Assembly (NCBI GenBank): GCA_005776585.1
Contig: SXOX01000036.1
Location: 1 to 64,000, forward strand
Reading direction: 5' to 3'
DNA from: Pseudomonadota bacterium
GTDB taxonomy: Bacteria > Myxococcota_A > UBA9042 > GCA-2863065
DNA: 64,000 bases
Part shown: positions 18,385-28,044 of the stretch, one piece after another
Layout: each line of letters starts with the position of its first letter
How positions within the stretch are numbered: position 1 is the first letter of the stretch
Notes under the pieces: model-generated
The model's database searches: none
Told to the model about the DNA's origin: nothing
The model's input: the letters and a program-made list of their open reading frames with translations, nothing else
Position numbers and translations under genes: made by a program

Positions 18385-18579
18385 GTGAAGGATTCCGACG
18401 ATATGGACGTGTTGTCCGCGCTGCAGGACATCCTCGACGAGGTCGTCAACGGCCGCGAGGACGGGCACAAGTGTCCGTTCTGCAAGGACGGCGTCCTCGA
18501 AGCGACCGTCGAGCCCGACGTCAAGGTCAAGCTCGAGTGTGGCTCATGCAAGCGCATCTTCGAGGGTCGGCTGAGCTAA
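18385..18579 (+). CDS. Small zinc-ribbon protein in CIS locus
   Basis: GTG start; HKCPFCKDGVLEAT...LECGSCKRIFEGRLS, two CxxC. Confidence 0.7.
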   Translation: MKDSDDMDVLSALQDILDEVVNGREDGHKCPFCKDGVLEATVEPDVKVKLECGSCKRIFEGRLS

Positions 18580-18585
18580 GCACGC

Positions 18586-19002
18586 ATGAGCACGAGCTTT
18601 CCCAAGAAAAACTTCCTCGGGACCGGCTGGTCGTTTCCGGTCCGGATCGGCAGCTCCGGAGGCATCGCGCTCTCGAGCTACGAAGAGAACATCGAGGAGA
18701 ACGTCCGCGTCATCCTGGGGACGGCGGTCGGCGAGCGGGTCATGGAGCCCGACTTCGGCTCACGCCTCCACGACTACGTCTTTCACCCGAACAACCCCAC
18801 GACGTCCTCGAGCGTGTGCTTTCACGCGCAGAGCTCGTTGTCCAAGCTCGAGCCGCGCATTCGTGAGATCGCCGTACGTGCGTACCCCGATCCCAATGCG
18901 GACAACGTATTGCTTCTTCACGTAACCTACAAAATCATTCGCGACAACGAGCTTCGCAACATGGTTTACCCCTTCTATCTCCGGAGGGAGCAGGACCTAT
19001 GA
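18586..19002 (+). CDS. GPW/gp25 baseplate wedge protein (Afp9-like)
   Basis: GTGWSFPVRIGSSGGIALSSYEENIEENVRVILGTAVGERVMEPDFGSRLHDYVF typical gp25. Confidence 0.93.
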   Translation: MSTSFPKKNFLGTGWSFPVRIGSSGGIALSSYEENIEENVRVILGTAVGERVMEPDFGSRLHDYVFHPNNPTTSSSVCFHAQSSLSKLEPRIREIAVRAYPDPNADNVLLLHVTYKIIRDNELRNMVYPFYLRREQDL

Positions 19003-22000
19003 TCCCGAGCCCGAATCTCGACGACCGCCGGTACGACGACATCGTCGATGAGGCCATCCGGCTCATTCCGCAGTACTGCCCGGACTGGACCAACTTCAAC
19101 AAGGCCGATCCGGGCATCACGCTCGTGCATCTGTTCGCGTGGATGACCGAGCTCGTCATCTACCGTCTGAACAAGGTGCCCGAGAAGAACTACCTGTCGT
19201 TCCTCGACATGATGGGCATCCAGCGGCAGCCGCCACAGCCAGCCCGAACGGTGCTCACGTTCACGATCAGCGAGAAGGCGGACTCCACGCTCGTGCCCGC
19301 CGGCACGCAGATTGCCACGCACCCGACCGGAGACCGCAAGGAGACGCTGTTCGAGACCGAGACGGACCTGACCGTCGTCAACAACAAGCTCTCGCGCGTC
19401 GTCAGCCAGTACCACGATCAGTACGCCGACATCACGAGCTACCTCGAGACGAACGAGGCCTTCGAGGTGTTCGAGGGCGTGCGCTCGGTGGACCGGTATC
19501 TCTACATTGGCGACGATCGGCTCGAGAACTTCAGCGAGGCCGCCATCCTCACGTTGACCATCGAGGTGGCCAACCCGGGGGAGCGTCCGTTCCCCAAGAT
19601 GATGGAGTGGGAGTACTGGAACGGCGAGCGCTGGCGTGAGCTCAACGAGGCCGGCATCGACACGGATCCGGACAGCATCGCCTTCGCCGGGCCGGGCAAC
19701 CACGAGAAGTGCGTCGTCGGCGAGGTCGAGACGTTCTGGATTCGCGGACGGCTGGCCGAGGTGCCCAAGAGCTACGACGAGACCGAGGTCCACAAGCTCA
19801 CGGGGCGCATCGAGGTCCTGGGAGACGGCATCGACCCGGAGCTGATGTACTTCAGCCCGGCGCCCGACGCCTACCTCATCTTGGACTCCGACCGGAACTT
19901 CAAGCTCTTCGGCGACGAGCCGCACATCGACACGTTCTTGTACATCGCGTCAGACGAGATCTTCCGTCAGCCCAAGACGCGTGTGAAGGTCGAGGTCATG
20001 CTGACCGACCCGAGCATCGTGGAGAAGCCGGCACCGTCGGCGGATCTGGTGCTGGAATGGCAGTACTACAACGGCAAGCGCTGGCGCACGCTCGGCAAGA
20101 TGGGGCCTGGCTACGAGCCACCCAAGGGCAAGAGCAAGGCCGACGAGAACCCGTACGACTTCAAGGACGAGACGGTCGCGTTCTCCCAAAATGGCGCGCT
20201 GTCGTTCAATCGGCCGGAGGACATGCAGGCCGTCGAGGTCAACGGACACGAGCAGCTCTGGATACGGTGTCAGGTCATCAAGGGCGGCTACGGCGCCAAG
20301 GGGACCTACGAGCTCGTCGAGGACCGCTGGGTCTACCAAAACGAGTTTCCGCTCAAGCCGCCATCACTGAAGGCGCTCACGCTCAAGTTCGCCGAGGAGA
20401 AGCAGGGCTTCGGGCAGGTCTGGACGTACAATGATTTCATGTACGTCGACGAGTCCAAGATGGCCGCGACGCAGAAGCCGTTCCGCGCGTTTCAGCCGGT
20501 CCCCGAGGAGAACCCCACACTGTACCTCGGCTTCGACAACCCGTTCCCGCACGAGCCGATCCAGATCTTCTTCAACGTGGTCGACCCCACGACCGTTGTG
20601 CGTGGTCGCCGTCGCGCCAAGGTCTTCGTCGGCTCCGAGGAGCAGGACAAGTACGTCGAGCAGACGATCGTCTGGGAGTACTGGAACGGCAAGGAGTGGG
20701 CGCCGCTGCTGCCCAAGGACGGGACGGACAACTTCCAGGCCGCCGGCTTCCTGGAGTTCGTCGGGCCCAAGGTCCATCGCAAGGCGCGCCGCTACGGCGA
20801 CAACCTGCACTGGATCCGCGCCCGACTGGCCTTCGGCGGCTACGACGAGCCGCCCATCTGCGACGGCATCCGGCTCAATACGGTCTACGCGTCCAACTAC
20901 CAGACGATCCCCGAGTTCGTTCTCGGCGCCAGCCAGGGCACGCCGAACCAGTTCTTCGGCTTCACGCGCGGTCAGCTGCTCCCGGGGCAGCACATCGCGG
21001 TCATCGAGCAGGAGAAGCCGAGCGACGACGACCTGGAGCGCCTGATCGCCGAGGAGGGGCCCGACGCCATCCGCGAGCTCCCCGAGCACGGGGGCTGGCT
21101 CGTGCGCTGGCACGAGGTGGAGAGCTTCTACGAGTCGCTTCCGCGCAGCCGTCACTACATGAAGGAGGTCTCCAACGGCGAGATTCGCTTCGGCGACGGC
21201 GTCCGCGGCATGGTCCCGCCCAAGGGCGAGCGCAACATCGTGGCGGTGCGGTGCCGCGTCGGTGGCGGCTTCGAGGGGAACGTGCCGGCGGGGGCCATCG
21301 AGGTCCTGCAGTCGACGATCCCGTTCATCGAGACGGTCACCAATCCGTACGCGGCCATGGGCGGCGCGGATCTGGAGACCATCGACGAGATCAAGCTCCG
21401 TGGGCCGCACGTGCTCAAGAGCACCGGTCGGGCGGTCACGCGCGAGGACTTCGAGTGGCTGGCGGTGCAATCCAGCAACAGCGTCGCGCGCGTCAACTGC
21501 ATCCCGGCCCACAAGAGCGAGGGCCAGGTCACGGTCGTGGTCGTGCCCAAGATGGCGGAGAACCACCCGGACTTCGTGCGGTCCAAGGCGCTGCCGTCGA
21601 CGGAGCTGCTCCGGCGCGTGCGCCAGTATCTCGGCGAGCGCAAGCTGCTCACGACCGTGCTGCACGTCGTCAAGCCGCGCTACCGCGAGTTCTCGGCCAA
21701 GATCGAGATCATGCGCCGCACGTCGGGCTCCTCCGATCGCATCAAGCGCGAGATCGACGAGCGCCTGCGTCGCTTCTTGCACCCCCTCCGGGGCGGAAAG
21801 CAGCGCCGTGGGTGGCCGTTTGGCCGCAATGTGTTCAAGGTCGACCTGTTTCACGTGGTCGAGGAAGTGGACGGAGTCGACTTCGTCAGCGCCGTACGGA
21901 TCATCGACGAGGACACCAAGTCCGATGTCGACCAGGTGCGCATCGACGAGGACGAGCTCCCGTTCCTCGTGAACATCGACATCACCGAAAAGGCGCACGA

Positions 22001-22013
22001 GCGAATCCTCTAA
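18999..22013 (+). CDS. Baseplate J-like protein (Afp11-like)
   Basis: 1004 aa; IPSPNLDDRRYDDIVDEAIRLIPQYCPDWTNFN...DPGITLVHLFAWMTELVIYRLN. Confidence 0.93.
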   Translation: MIPSPNLDDRRYDDIVDEAIRLIPQYCPDWTNFNKADPGITLVHLFAWMTELVIYRLNKVPEKNYLSFLDMMGIQRQPPQPARTVLTFTISEKADSTLVPAGTQIATHPTGDRKETLFETETDLTVVNNKLSRVVSQYHDQYADITSYLETNEAFEVFEGVRSVDRYLYIGDDRLENFSEAAILTLTIEVANPGERPFPKMMEWEYWNGERWRELNEAGIDTDPDSIAFAGPGNHEKCVVGEVETFWIRGRLAEVPKSYDETEVHKLTGRIEVLGDGIDPELMYFSPAPDAYLILDSDRNFKLFGDEPHIDTFLYIASDEIFRQPKTRVKVEVMLTDPSIVEKPAPSADLVLEWQYYNGKRWRTLGKMGPGYEPPKGKSKADENPYDFKDETVAFSQNGALSFNRPEDMQAVEVNGHEQLWIRCQVIKGGYGAKGTYELVEDRWVYQNEFPLKPPSLKALTLKFAEEKQGFGQVWTYNDFMYVDESKMAATQKPFRAFQPVPEENPTLYLGFDNPFPHEPIQIFFNVVDPTTVVRGRRRAKVFVGSEEQDKYVEQTIVWEYWNGKEWAPLLPKDGTDNFQAAGFLEFVGPKVHRKARRYGDNLHWIRARLAFGGYDEPPICDGIRLNTVYASNYQTIPEFVLGASQGTPNQFFGFTRGQLLPGQHIAVIEQEKPSDDDLERLIAEEGPDAIRELPEHGGWLVRWHEVESFYESLPRSRHYMKEVSNGEIRFGDGVRGMVPPKGERNIVAVRCRVGGGFEGNVPAGAIEVLQSTIPFIETVTNPYAAMGGADLETIDEIKLRGPHVLKSTGRAVTREDFEWLAVQSSNSVARVNCIPAHKSEGQVTVVVVPKMAENHPDFVRSKALPSTELLRRVRQYLGERKLLTTVLHVVKPRYREFSAKIEIMRRTSGSSDRIKREIDERLRRFLHPLRGGKQRRGWPFGRNVFKVDLFHVVEEVDGVDFVSAVRIIDEDTKSDVDQVRIDEDELPFLVNIDITEKAHERIL

Positions 22014-22919
22014 ATGCAAGAGCGCGAGCGCAAAAAGCTCAGAATGCCCGAGGTCGTCGGGCTCCGCGAAGAGGACGCGCAGGCCCTGCTCCGCAACATG
22101 GGCTTTGCGCCCGCGCGGATCCGGTTCGTGGATGCGTACGAGGACGTCGGGACCATCGTGCAGCAAGCGCCGCTCAAGGGGCAGCTCGCGGACTCACACG
22201 GTCCGCTCATGCTCACCGTGTGTCGGCGCAGCTACATGCGGCTCCTGCCGCAGATCTATCAAGTCGACGCGTCCACGGGGAACCCGTTTCTCCGGGAGTA
22301 CCTCTGGATCTTTCAGCACCTCGTCGAGTCGGTCACCAAGAAGATCGACGGGATGTACAAGTACTTCCACCCGCTGGAGTGCCCGCCGGATTTTCTGCCG
22401 TGGCTGGCGTCCTGGGTGGCGCTTACCATCGACACAGACTGGCCCGAGATCAAGAAGCGCACCTTGATTCGGCGCGCTGCGCACCTCTACCGGAACCGCG
22501 GCACGCGGCGCGCGATGATCGAGATCCTCGACATCTTCGTCGGCAAGCGCCCCAAGATCATCGAGAACAAGTGGCCGTACACGGGCTTCCGCATGGGGGT
22601 CACTTCCGCCATCGGCGAGGACACCATCGTGCTCCCGCCGATCAACCTGGATCACTGCTTCATCGTCCAACTCCCCATCCCGCCGGAAGACGTGACGGAG
22701 GAGATGGTGGTCAAGATTCACAACATCATCAACCACGAGAAGCCGAGCCACACGACCTACTTCCTCCAGTTCAAGAGCGAAGTGGCCAAGGCGAAGCCGC
22801 AGGTGTTCATGCAGATCGGCGCCGTGTCGACCATCGGCTTGACCGAGCTTCGCTACGACGCGGAGCCGGTCATCGACGAGCCCACCGGCGACAAGACCGA
22901 GTCGAAGAAGAAGGAGTAA
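22014..22919 (+). CDS. PASTA domain fused to phage tail protein I / baseplate wedge protein
   Basis: N-term MPEVVGLREEDAQALLRNMGFAPARIRFVDAYEDVGTIVQQAPLKGQLADSHGPLMLTV (PASTA pattern) then RLLPQIYQ...FLPWLASWVALTIDTDWPEIKKRTLIRRAAHLYRNRGTRR (tail protein I). Confidence 0.85.
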   Translation: MQERERKKLRMPEVVGLREEDAQALLRNMGFAPARIRFVDAYEDVGTIVQQAPLKGQLADSHGPLMLTVCRRSYMRLLPQIYQVDASTGNPFLREYLWIFQHLVESVTKKIDGMYKYFHPLECPPDFLPWLASWVALTIDTDWPEIKKRTLIRRAAHLYRNRGTRRAMIEILDIFVGKRPKIIENKWPYTGFRMGVTSAIGEDTIVLPPINLDHCFIVQLPIPPEDVTEEMVVKIHNIINHEKPSHTTYFLQFKSEVAKAKPQVFMQIGAVSTIGLTELRYDAEPVIDEPTGDKTESKKKE

Positions 22920-22922
22920 TCG

Positions 22923-24461
22923 ATGGCCGAGCACGCCCTATCCCCCTTCAAGCGCATCAACTTCTTCCGCGGCTTCATGACCACGGAGAACGATTGGAAC
23001 GACGCTGAAAAGTATCACATCGAGAAGCGCAAGCTGCACAACCGGCTGATGCATGCGCCGGGCGTGGTGCCGCACCACTACGGCGGCTTCAAGGTGTCCG
23101 CGCGTGGCAAGGGCGAGATGGCCGTCGAGGTCGCGCCAGGCTACTCCATCGATGGGCAGGGCAACGACATCGTGCTCGCCGAGACGGAGATCAAGCTCGT
23201 CAACCTGGCCGACTTCAAGCTCCCGAACACGGTCTTCATCGTGTGCAAGTTCATCGAGGAGTTCACGGACTTCATCGCCTACAAGGAGAACCTGGAGTTC
23301 AAGGGCCACCGGCGTGTGGCCGAGCGTTGCCGCATCGACATCGAGGTGACCGAGCCCGACATCCTCAAGGAGATCGAGATCGCCCGCATCTATCTCGACA
23401 ACACGGTGCGCAAAATCGTCGAGCCCAAGGACCCGCTCAATCCGCGTCCGGGCGAGATCGACCGCCGCTTCGTGCCGATCGCGGGCTACGTGGGGTCCAA
23501 CCTCGCGCCCAAGACCGTGCGCGACGTCATGGATCTGCTCGGCGAGAGCAAGAAGGCCTACGGCTACCTCTTCCACGACCTCAAGATCCTCACGGCGTCG
23601 GACGTACTGCACGCGCTCATGTCGCTCGAGATGCTCCTGCGCTCGAACAACCTGGACCGCGACGCGCTGCTCGACCTCTGGAACATGATCTTCGATCTCC
23701 AGGGCGAGATGGTGCAGGACGTCGACAAGAACCACCCGCAGCAGAGCGGTCGCAAGGAGTTCGGGGCGTTCAAGAAGAACATCGAGATCATCCGTGGCAT
23801 GGCCAAAGAGGGCGCCAAGGATCTCGACTTCCTCGTCAACACGATTGGCTACCAGCGCAAGTCGTGCGAGTCGCTGCTGCCGCTGTATCAGCACAAGATC
23901 GCGGACGCCAAGTCCAGCGGCGGCGAGCTGGCCTCGACCGACAAGGTGCTGGAGGCCATCAAGACGCGCAGCTCAGAGTTTGGTCCGGTGCTCGAGCTCG
24001 AGGGCGTCACCTTCAAGCGGGTGGACACCATCGACGTCATCGACCCCAAGAGCGAAGAGGACCACAAGCTGGTCATCGAGCAGGCCCGCGACAAGTACCG
24101 CACCCGCCAGAAGCTCAAGTACCCCGATGGCGTGACCATCGAGGACGTCGGCATGGCGTACGAGGGCGGCTACTGCGAGTTCGAGATCACGGGCGTGCAG
24201 GTCAAGAAGGACGTCGTGCTCGTCACGCGCATGGACTACGTCCACGGCGACTTCGAGCTCGAGGTCTACGTGAATGGCAAGAAGGTCGGCAACTGCGTCT
24301 GCCCCGGCCAGGACCGGCGCTTCCGGTGGCGCAACTGGCCCTTTGTCATTCCGGCGGAGTACGTCAACGAGCCGCACCTCAAGATCAAGCAGGTCCCCAT
24401 CACGGCGGGCCGCGACGTGAACATGTTCAAGATCTGGGCGTACCAGCAGACCTCGATGTAG
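22923..24461 (+). CDS. CIS baseplate/fibre-associated protein
   Basis: INFFRGFMTTENDWNDAEKYHIEKRKLHNRLMHAPGVVPHHYGGFKV...VEVAPGYSIDGQGNDIVL pattern seen in phage-tail-like clusters; 4 bp downstream of preceding gene. Confidence 0.7.
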   Translation: MAEHALSPFKRINFFRGFMTTENDWNDAEKYHIEKRKLHNRLMHAPGVVPHHYGGFKVSARGKGEMAVEVAPGYSIDGQGNDIVLAETEIKLVNLADFKLPNTVFIVCKFIEEFTDFIAYKENLEFKGHRRVAERCRIDIEVTEPDILKEIEIARIYLDNTVRKIVEPKDPLNPRPGEIDRRFVPIAGYVGSNLAPKTVRDVMDLLGESKKAYGYLFHDLKILTASDVLHALMSLEMLLRSNNLDRDALLDLWNMIFDLQGEMVQDVDKNHPQQSGRKEFGAFKKNIEIIRGMAKEGAKDLDFLVNTIGYQRKSCESLLPLYQHKIADAKSSGGELASTDKVLEAIKTRSSEFGPVLELEGVTFKRVDTIDVIDPKSEEDHKLVIEQARDKYRTRQKLKYPDGVTIEDVGMAYEGGYCEFEITGVQVKKDVVLVTRMDYVHGDFELEVYVNGKKVGNCVCPGQDRRFRWRNWPFVIPAEYVNEPHLKIKQVPITAGRDVNMFKIWAYQQTSM

Positions 24462-24579
24462 CCCGCCGAGCGGGGTCGTCCGTCCCCACATTTAGATCCG
24501 CTGCGGACTTGAAACCTCACCGCGAGGCGGCCACACTGGCGATTGCGGCTCCGTCGGGACGGCACCGCCAGGGTGATTC

Positions 24580-25248
24580 ATGGTCATGGACTTCTTCAAG
24601 GGCCTGGTTCGCGGCCGCGTCGAGGGCGTTCGCGCCGGCGCGCAGGCCAAGGTGTACGGCGCCAAGGCGCGTGCGCAGAGCAAGGCGGCGAACTCGTTCA
24701 ACAAGGCCATCGACAAGCCGCTCGAGAAGGCCAAGGAGAAGGCCAAGGAAGCCGCCAAGAAGGGCAAGGACAAGGACGACAAGTCCAAGGACAAAGACAA
24801 GGACAAGGGGGAGGAGAAGGTGGGCTGGTTCTCATCGAAGAAGAAAGAGGAGAGCAAGGGCTCGGCCCGCCAGGCCCAGAAGCCCGACTTCGAGCCCGGT
24901 GACAAGACGCAGGCCATCGACATCAGCGGACTGACGGACGAGCGTTCGACGGACGTGGTGGGGTGGGTCGTCGCCTTGAACGGGCCCTTGAAGGGGAAGG
25001 ACTTTCGCCTCGTCACGGGGCGCAACTTCATCGGCACGGCCGCCGACTGCGAGGTCGTGCTTTACGACCCCTACCTGTCGACGAAGCACTCGGTCATCCG
25101 TCACGAGAACGGCGAGTTTCAGCTCATCGATCTCGACTCCACCAACGGCAGCTTCGTCAACGATCGGCGCATCACCAAGACGGAGCTCATCGACAACGAC
25201 AAGATCCGCATCGGCCGCACCGAGATGAAGTTCAAGTCGCTATTCTAG
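24580..25248 (+). CDS. FHA-domain protein with Lys-rich N-terminal region
   Basis: C-terminal FHA GRNFIGTAADCEVVLYDPYLSTKHSVIRHENGEFQLIDLDSTNGSFVNDRRI; N-term KAKEKAKEAAKKGKDKDDKSKDKDKDKGEEK. Confidence 0.9.
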   Translation: MVMDFFKGLVRGRVEGVRAGAQAKVYGAKARAQSKAANSFNKAIDKPLEKAKEKAKEAAKKGKDKDDKSKDKDKDKGEEKVGWFSSKKKEESKGSARQAQKPDFEPGDKTQAIDISGLTDERSTDVVGWVVALNGPLKGKDFRLVTGRNFIGTAADCEVVLYDPYLSTKHSVIRHENGEFQLIDLDSTNGSFVNDRRITKTELIDNDKIRIGRTEMKFKSLF

Positions 25249-25271
25249 GCTCCGCCGCATCCCACGTTCTC

Positions 25272-27347
25272 GTGCATCCGCCGCTGGCGGATCCCACACA
25301 GCCGTACGTGAGCCTGCCAACGCTCAAGGGCTGGCTGGCAGCGCGCGGGGTGGACGTCACCGTCGTCGATCTCAACCTCGAGGCCGCGCACTGGCTGCTG
25401 CGCGAGGACACGCTGAGCGCCTTGGCGGAACGCGTCGGACGCCGTTTTTTGGCGCTCGATGGTCAGCCCTCCCTGGACTTCGAGGGGCAGCGCGAGTGGC
25501 TGGCGCTGCACGACGCCCGGCGCGCGGCCGGGCAACTCCTGGCCTGTGACCCGCCTCCAGTCGCCGTGTTTCAGTCACCCGAGCGGTTCTATGAGCCTGT
25601 GGCCTACAGCCACGCCCGACTGCGGGTCGATGCCGCCTTCACCGCGCTCTCTGCCGCGTACTACCCCTACCGCTACGGGTTCAATGTCGTCGCGCACGCG
25701 CTCTTGCCCTGGAGCTTCGACGCGCTGGCCCGCTATGCGACAGGCGAGCACTCGCCCTTCTCCAAGCTGTACGCGACATGGGCGCGCAGGTTGGCGGAGG
25801 ACGTGCGGCTCGTGGGCCTCTCCGTCGTGTTTCCGTCGCAGCTCCCCGAGGCGTTGGCCCTGGCGCACGCGGTCCGCCGGCATCGACCGCGCGCGCTGCT
25901 CGTGCTCGGTGGCCCAGCGATTCACCAGATCGTCACGCACCTGCCCGAGGCGCTCAAGCGGCGCCTCCTCACCGAGCACGCCGATGGAATCGGGCTTTAC
26001 GAGGGCGAGGCGACGGTGCAGGCGCTGGCGCAGCGTGCCGAGGCCTGGACCGCGGCCCAGGACGCGCCGGCACGCCACGCGCTGCTGTCGGAGGTGCCCA
26101 ACCTGCTCTCGTGCGCCCCCGACGGCGCGCTCGTGATGGGTCCGCGCTTCACGCTCGACCTGCGGGACGTCCCCGCCCCCGACTTCAGCGACCTGGACCT
26201 CGATCGGTATTGGGCGCCCAGTCGCACGCTCCTCTACGCGCCGACGCGCGGCTGTTATTGGGGCCGCTGCTCGTTTTGTTACTACGGTCTGGCCGACACA
26301 ACGACGGCGAGCTACCGCGAGGTGCCGCCCGAGCGCGCCGCCGAACAGCTCGAGGCGCTCCAGGCCACCACCGGGGCCCAGCACGTCTACCTCTCGTGCG
26401 ACGTGCTCTCGCCACGCTATGCGGTCCGCCTCGCGCAGGCACTCCTCGACCGCGGCGTGACGCTCACGTGGTCGAGCGATCTCAAGATTGAGCGCTACTA
26501 CACGGCGGAGCGCGCGCGGCTCCTGGCTCGCGCAGGGCTGCGTGCGGCGGCCTTCGGCATCGAGTCGGGCAGCGACCGCATCCTCGCGCTCATCGACAAG
26601 GGCACCGACCGCGCCACGATGACCGAGGTCAATCGGCTCTTCCACGAGGCCGGCATCGCCACCGAATGGATGACGTTTACCGACCACCCGGGCGAGTCGG
26701 CGGACGAAGCGCTCGACACCGTCAGCTGGATCGCCGAGCAGCGCGCCCTGGTGGACCTGTTCATCGTCGGAAAGTTCGGTCTGGAGTCCGGCTCGCTCAT
26801 CGCACAGTCGCCGGAACGCTTCGGTATCGAGCAGGTCTACTACGCCTCAGGCGACGAGCTGCGGCTCTATGCGCTCTTTCGACCCGCGGGGGGGCCACGG
26901 ACGGCAGACGACGAAGCGCGGGTCGAGCAGGCCATTGCCGAGGTCGGGCGGGCGTTTGCGCTGCATCCGTATCCGTGGGCCGGCGCAAACTCGACGCACC
27001 ACACGCTGCTCCATTTCGTCCGGTTTGGGCAGGACGCCTTCAAGACGCACTTCCAATTGGCCGGCGCGCTGGCTCGCGAGCTGCCCCGCGCCCCGCGCAG
27101 CGCGGTCGAGGGCTTGCGCCACACGCCGCGGTACGACGTCGCGACCGTGCGGAGTCAGGTCGAGGAGTTCCTGGCCGGCTACCTCGTGAGCGCGCTCTAC
27201 ACGACGCTGCCAGGTCGACGCCTCGGCAAGGACGACACGGCGTTCGCGCCGCTCTCGGAGTCGGACTACGCGAAGGCCATCGCCACGGTACCGGCGCTGG
27301 AGCCGCGCAGCCTCAGGGGGTCGCGCACGCGGGGCCCGCGGCGATGA
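25272..27347 (+). CDS. B12-binding-domain radical SAM protein
   Basis: VHPPLADPTQPYVSLPTLKGWLAARG; TRGCYWGRCSFCYYG cluster motif; GIESGSDRIL; start codon uncertain (GTG 25272 used). Confidence 0.85.
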   Translation: MHPPLADPTQPYVSLPTLKGWLAARGVDVTVVDLNLEAAHWLLREDTLSALAERVGRRFLALDGQPSLDFEGQREWLALHDARRAAGQLLACDPPPVAVFQSPERFYEPVAYSHARLRVDAAFTALSAAYYPYRYGFNVVAHALLPWSFDALARYATGEHSPFSKLYATWARRLAEDVRLVGLSVVFPSQLPEALALAHAVRRHRPRALLVLGGPAIHQIVTHLPEALKRRLLTEHADGIGLYEGEATVQALAQRAEAWTAAQDAPARHALLSEVPNLLSCAPDGALVMGPRFTLDLRDVPAPDFSDLDLDRYWAPSRTLLYAPTRGCYWGRCSFCYYGLADTTTASYREVPPERAAEQLEALQATTGAQHVYLSCDVLSPRYAVRLAQALLDRGVTLTWSSDLKIERYYTAERARLLARAGLRAAAFGIESGSDRILALIDKGTDRATMTEVNRLFHEAGIATEWMTFTDHPGESADEALDTVSWIAEQRALVDLFIVGKFGLESGSLIAQSPERFGIEQVYYASGDELRLYALFRPAGGPRTADDEARVEQAIAEVGRAFALHPYPWAGANSTHHTLLHFVRFGQDAFKTHFQLAGALARELPRAPRSAVEGLRHTPRYDVATVRSQVEEFLAGYLVSALYTTLPGRRLGKDDTAFAPLSESDYAKAIATVPALEPRSLRGSRTRGPRR

Positions 27348-28044
27348 GCGTCGCCTGGGCCGTCGTCGCTGCGCCGTTGGCGGTCGCGGTCACCGTGACC
27401 ACGTAGGTCCCCGGGGCGAGCGGCGTGACGACCGCAGAGCCGCCTTGAGCGCTCACCGTCGCAGACCCGCCCGGCGGCGCCGTGACCGAGAACTGAACGA
27501 GCACGACATCTCCATCCGGGTCGTGCGCGGTCGGGACGATGAGGACGGACGTACAGGTGCCGACCGCGTTGCTCGGGTTGAACGCCACGGCGTCGATGAT
27601 GGGCGCCTCGTCGATGACCGTCACGACGTCGACGGCGCCAGCGGTCGCAGCACATCGAATGACCAGGGTGGCCTCGGTCGTCAGCTCCGCGGTGACGTTC
27701 ACTGTGGCCTCGGCGGGCTGACAACGCGAGGACACCTCCGACGGGGAGCGCATCGGGAACACCGTGACGACACAGACTCCGGCGGGGACAATCGCGAAGC
27801 GATCGGCGAACGGACGCCCCGCGAGAGTCGCGTCGACCTCGCGTGGGAGCCCCTCGGCTTCGAGCGCGACATAGATCGGCTCCTGCTCCACGCCACCGCA
27901 CGTCACCGCGTAGAGCACGCCGGTGATCTCCGATGGCACGCTGCCGTGGAGCGCGAGCCGCACCGTCCCGATTGCGGTCTCCGGCGGCTCCGCGCAGGCG
28001 AGGCAGACGAGCGCGCAGAGCCCAGTGACAAACGCGCGGCTCAC
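27313..28044 (-). CDS. Putative lipoprotein, paralogous to N-terminus of upstream gene
   Basis: ALVCLACAEPPE lipobox; GTGA overlap with upstream stop; shared EAEGLP...G+PFAD block. Confidence 0.7.
   Translation of the reverse strand: MSRAFVTGLCALVCLACAEPPETAIGTVRLALHGSVPSEITGVLYAVTCGGVEQEPIYVALEAEGLPREVDATLAGRPFADRFAIVPAGVCVVTVFPMRSPSEVSSRCQPAEATVNVTAELTTEATLVIRCAATAGAVDVVTVIDEAPIIDAVAFNPSNAVGTCTSVLIVPTAHDPDGDVVLVQFSVTAPPGGSATVSAQGGSAVVTPLAPGTYVVTVTATANGAATTAQATLIAAGPACATP

Noticed and set aside
20364-22166. 600-aa minus-strand ORF opposite baseplate J
   Set aside because: His/Asp/Leu-rich antisense shadow; sense strand encodes a recognisable baseplate protein.
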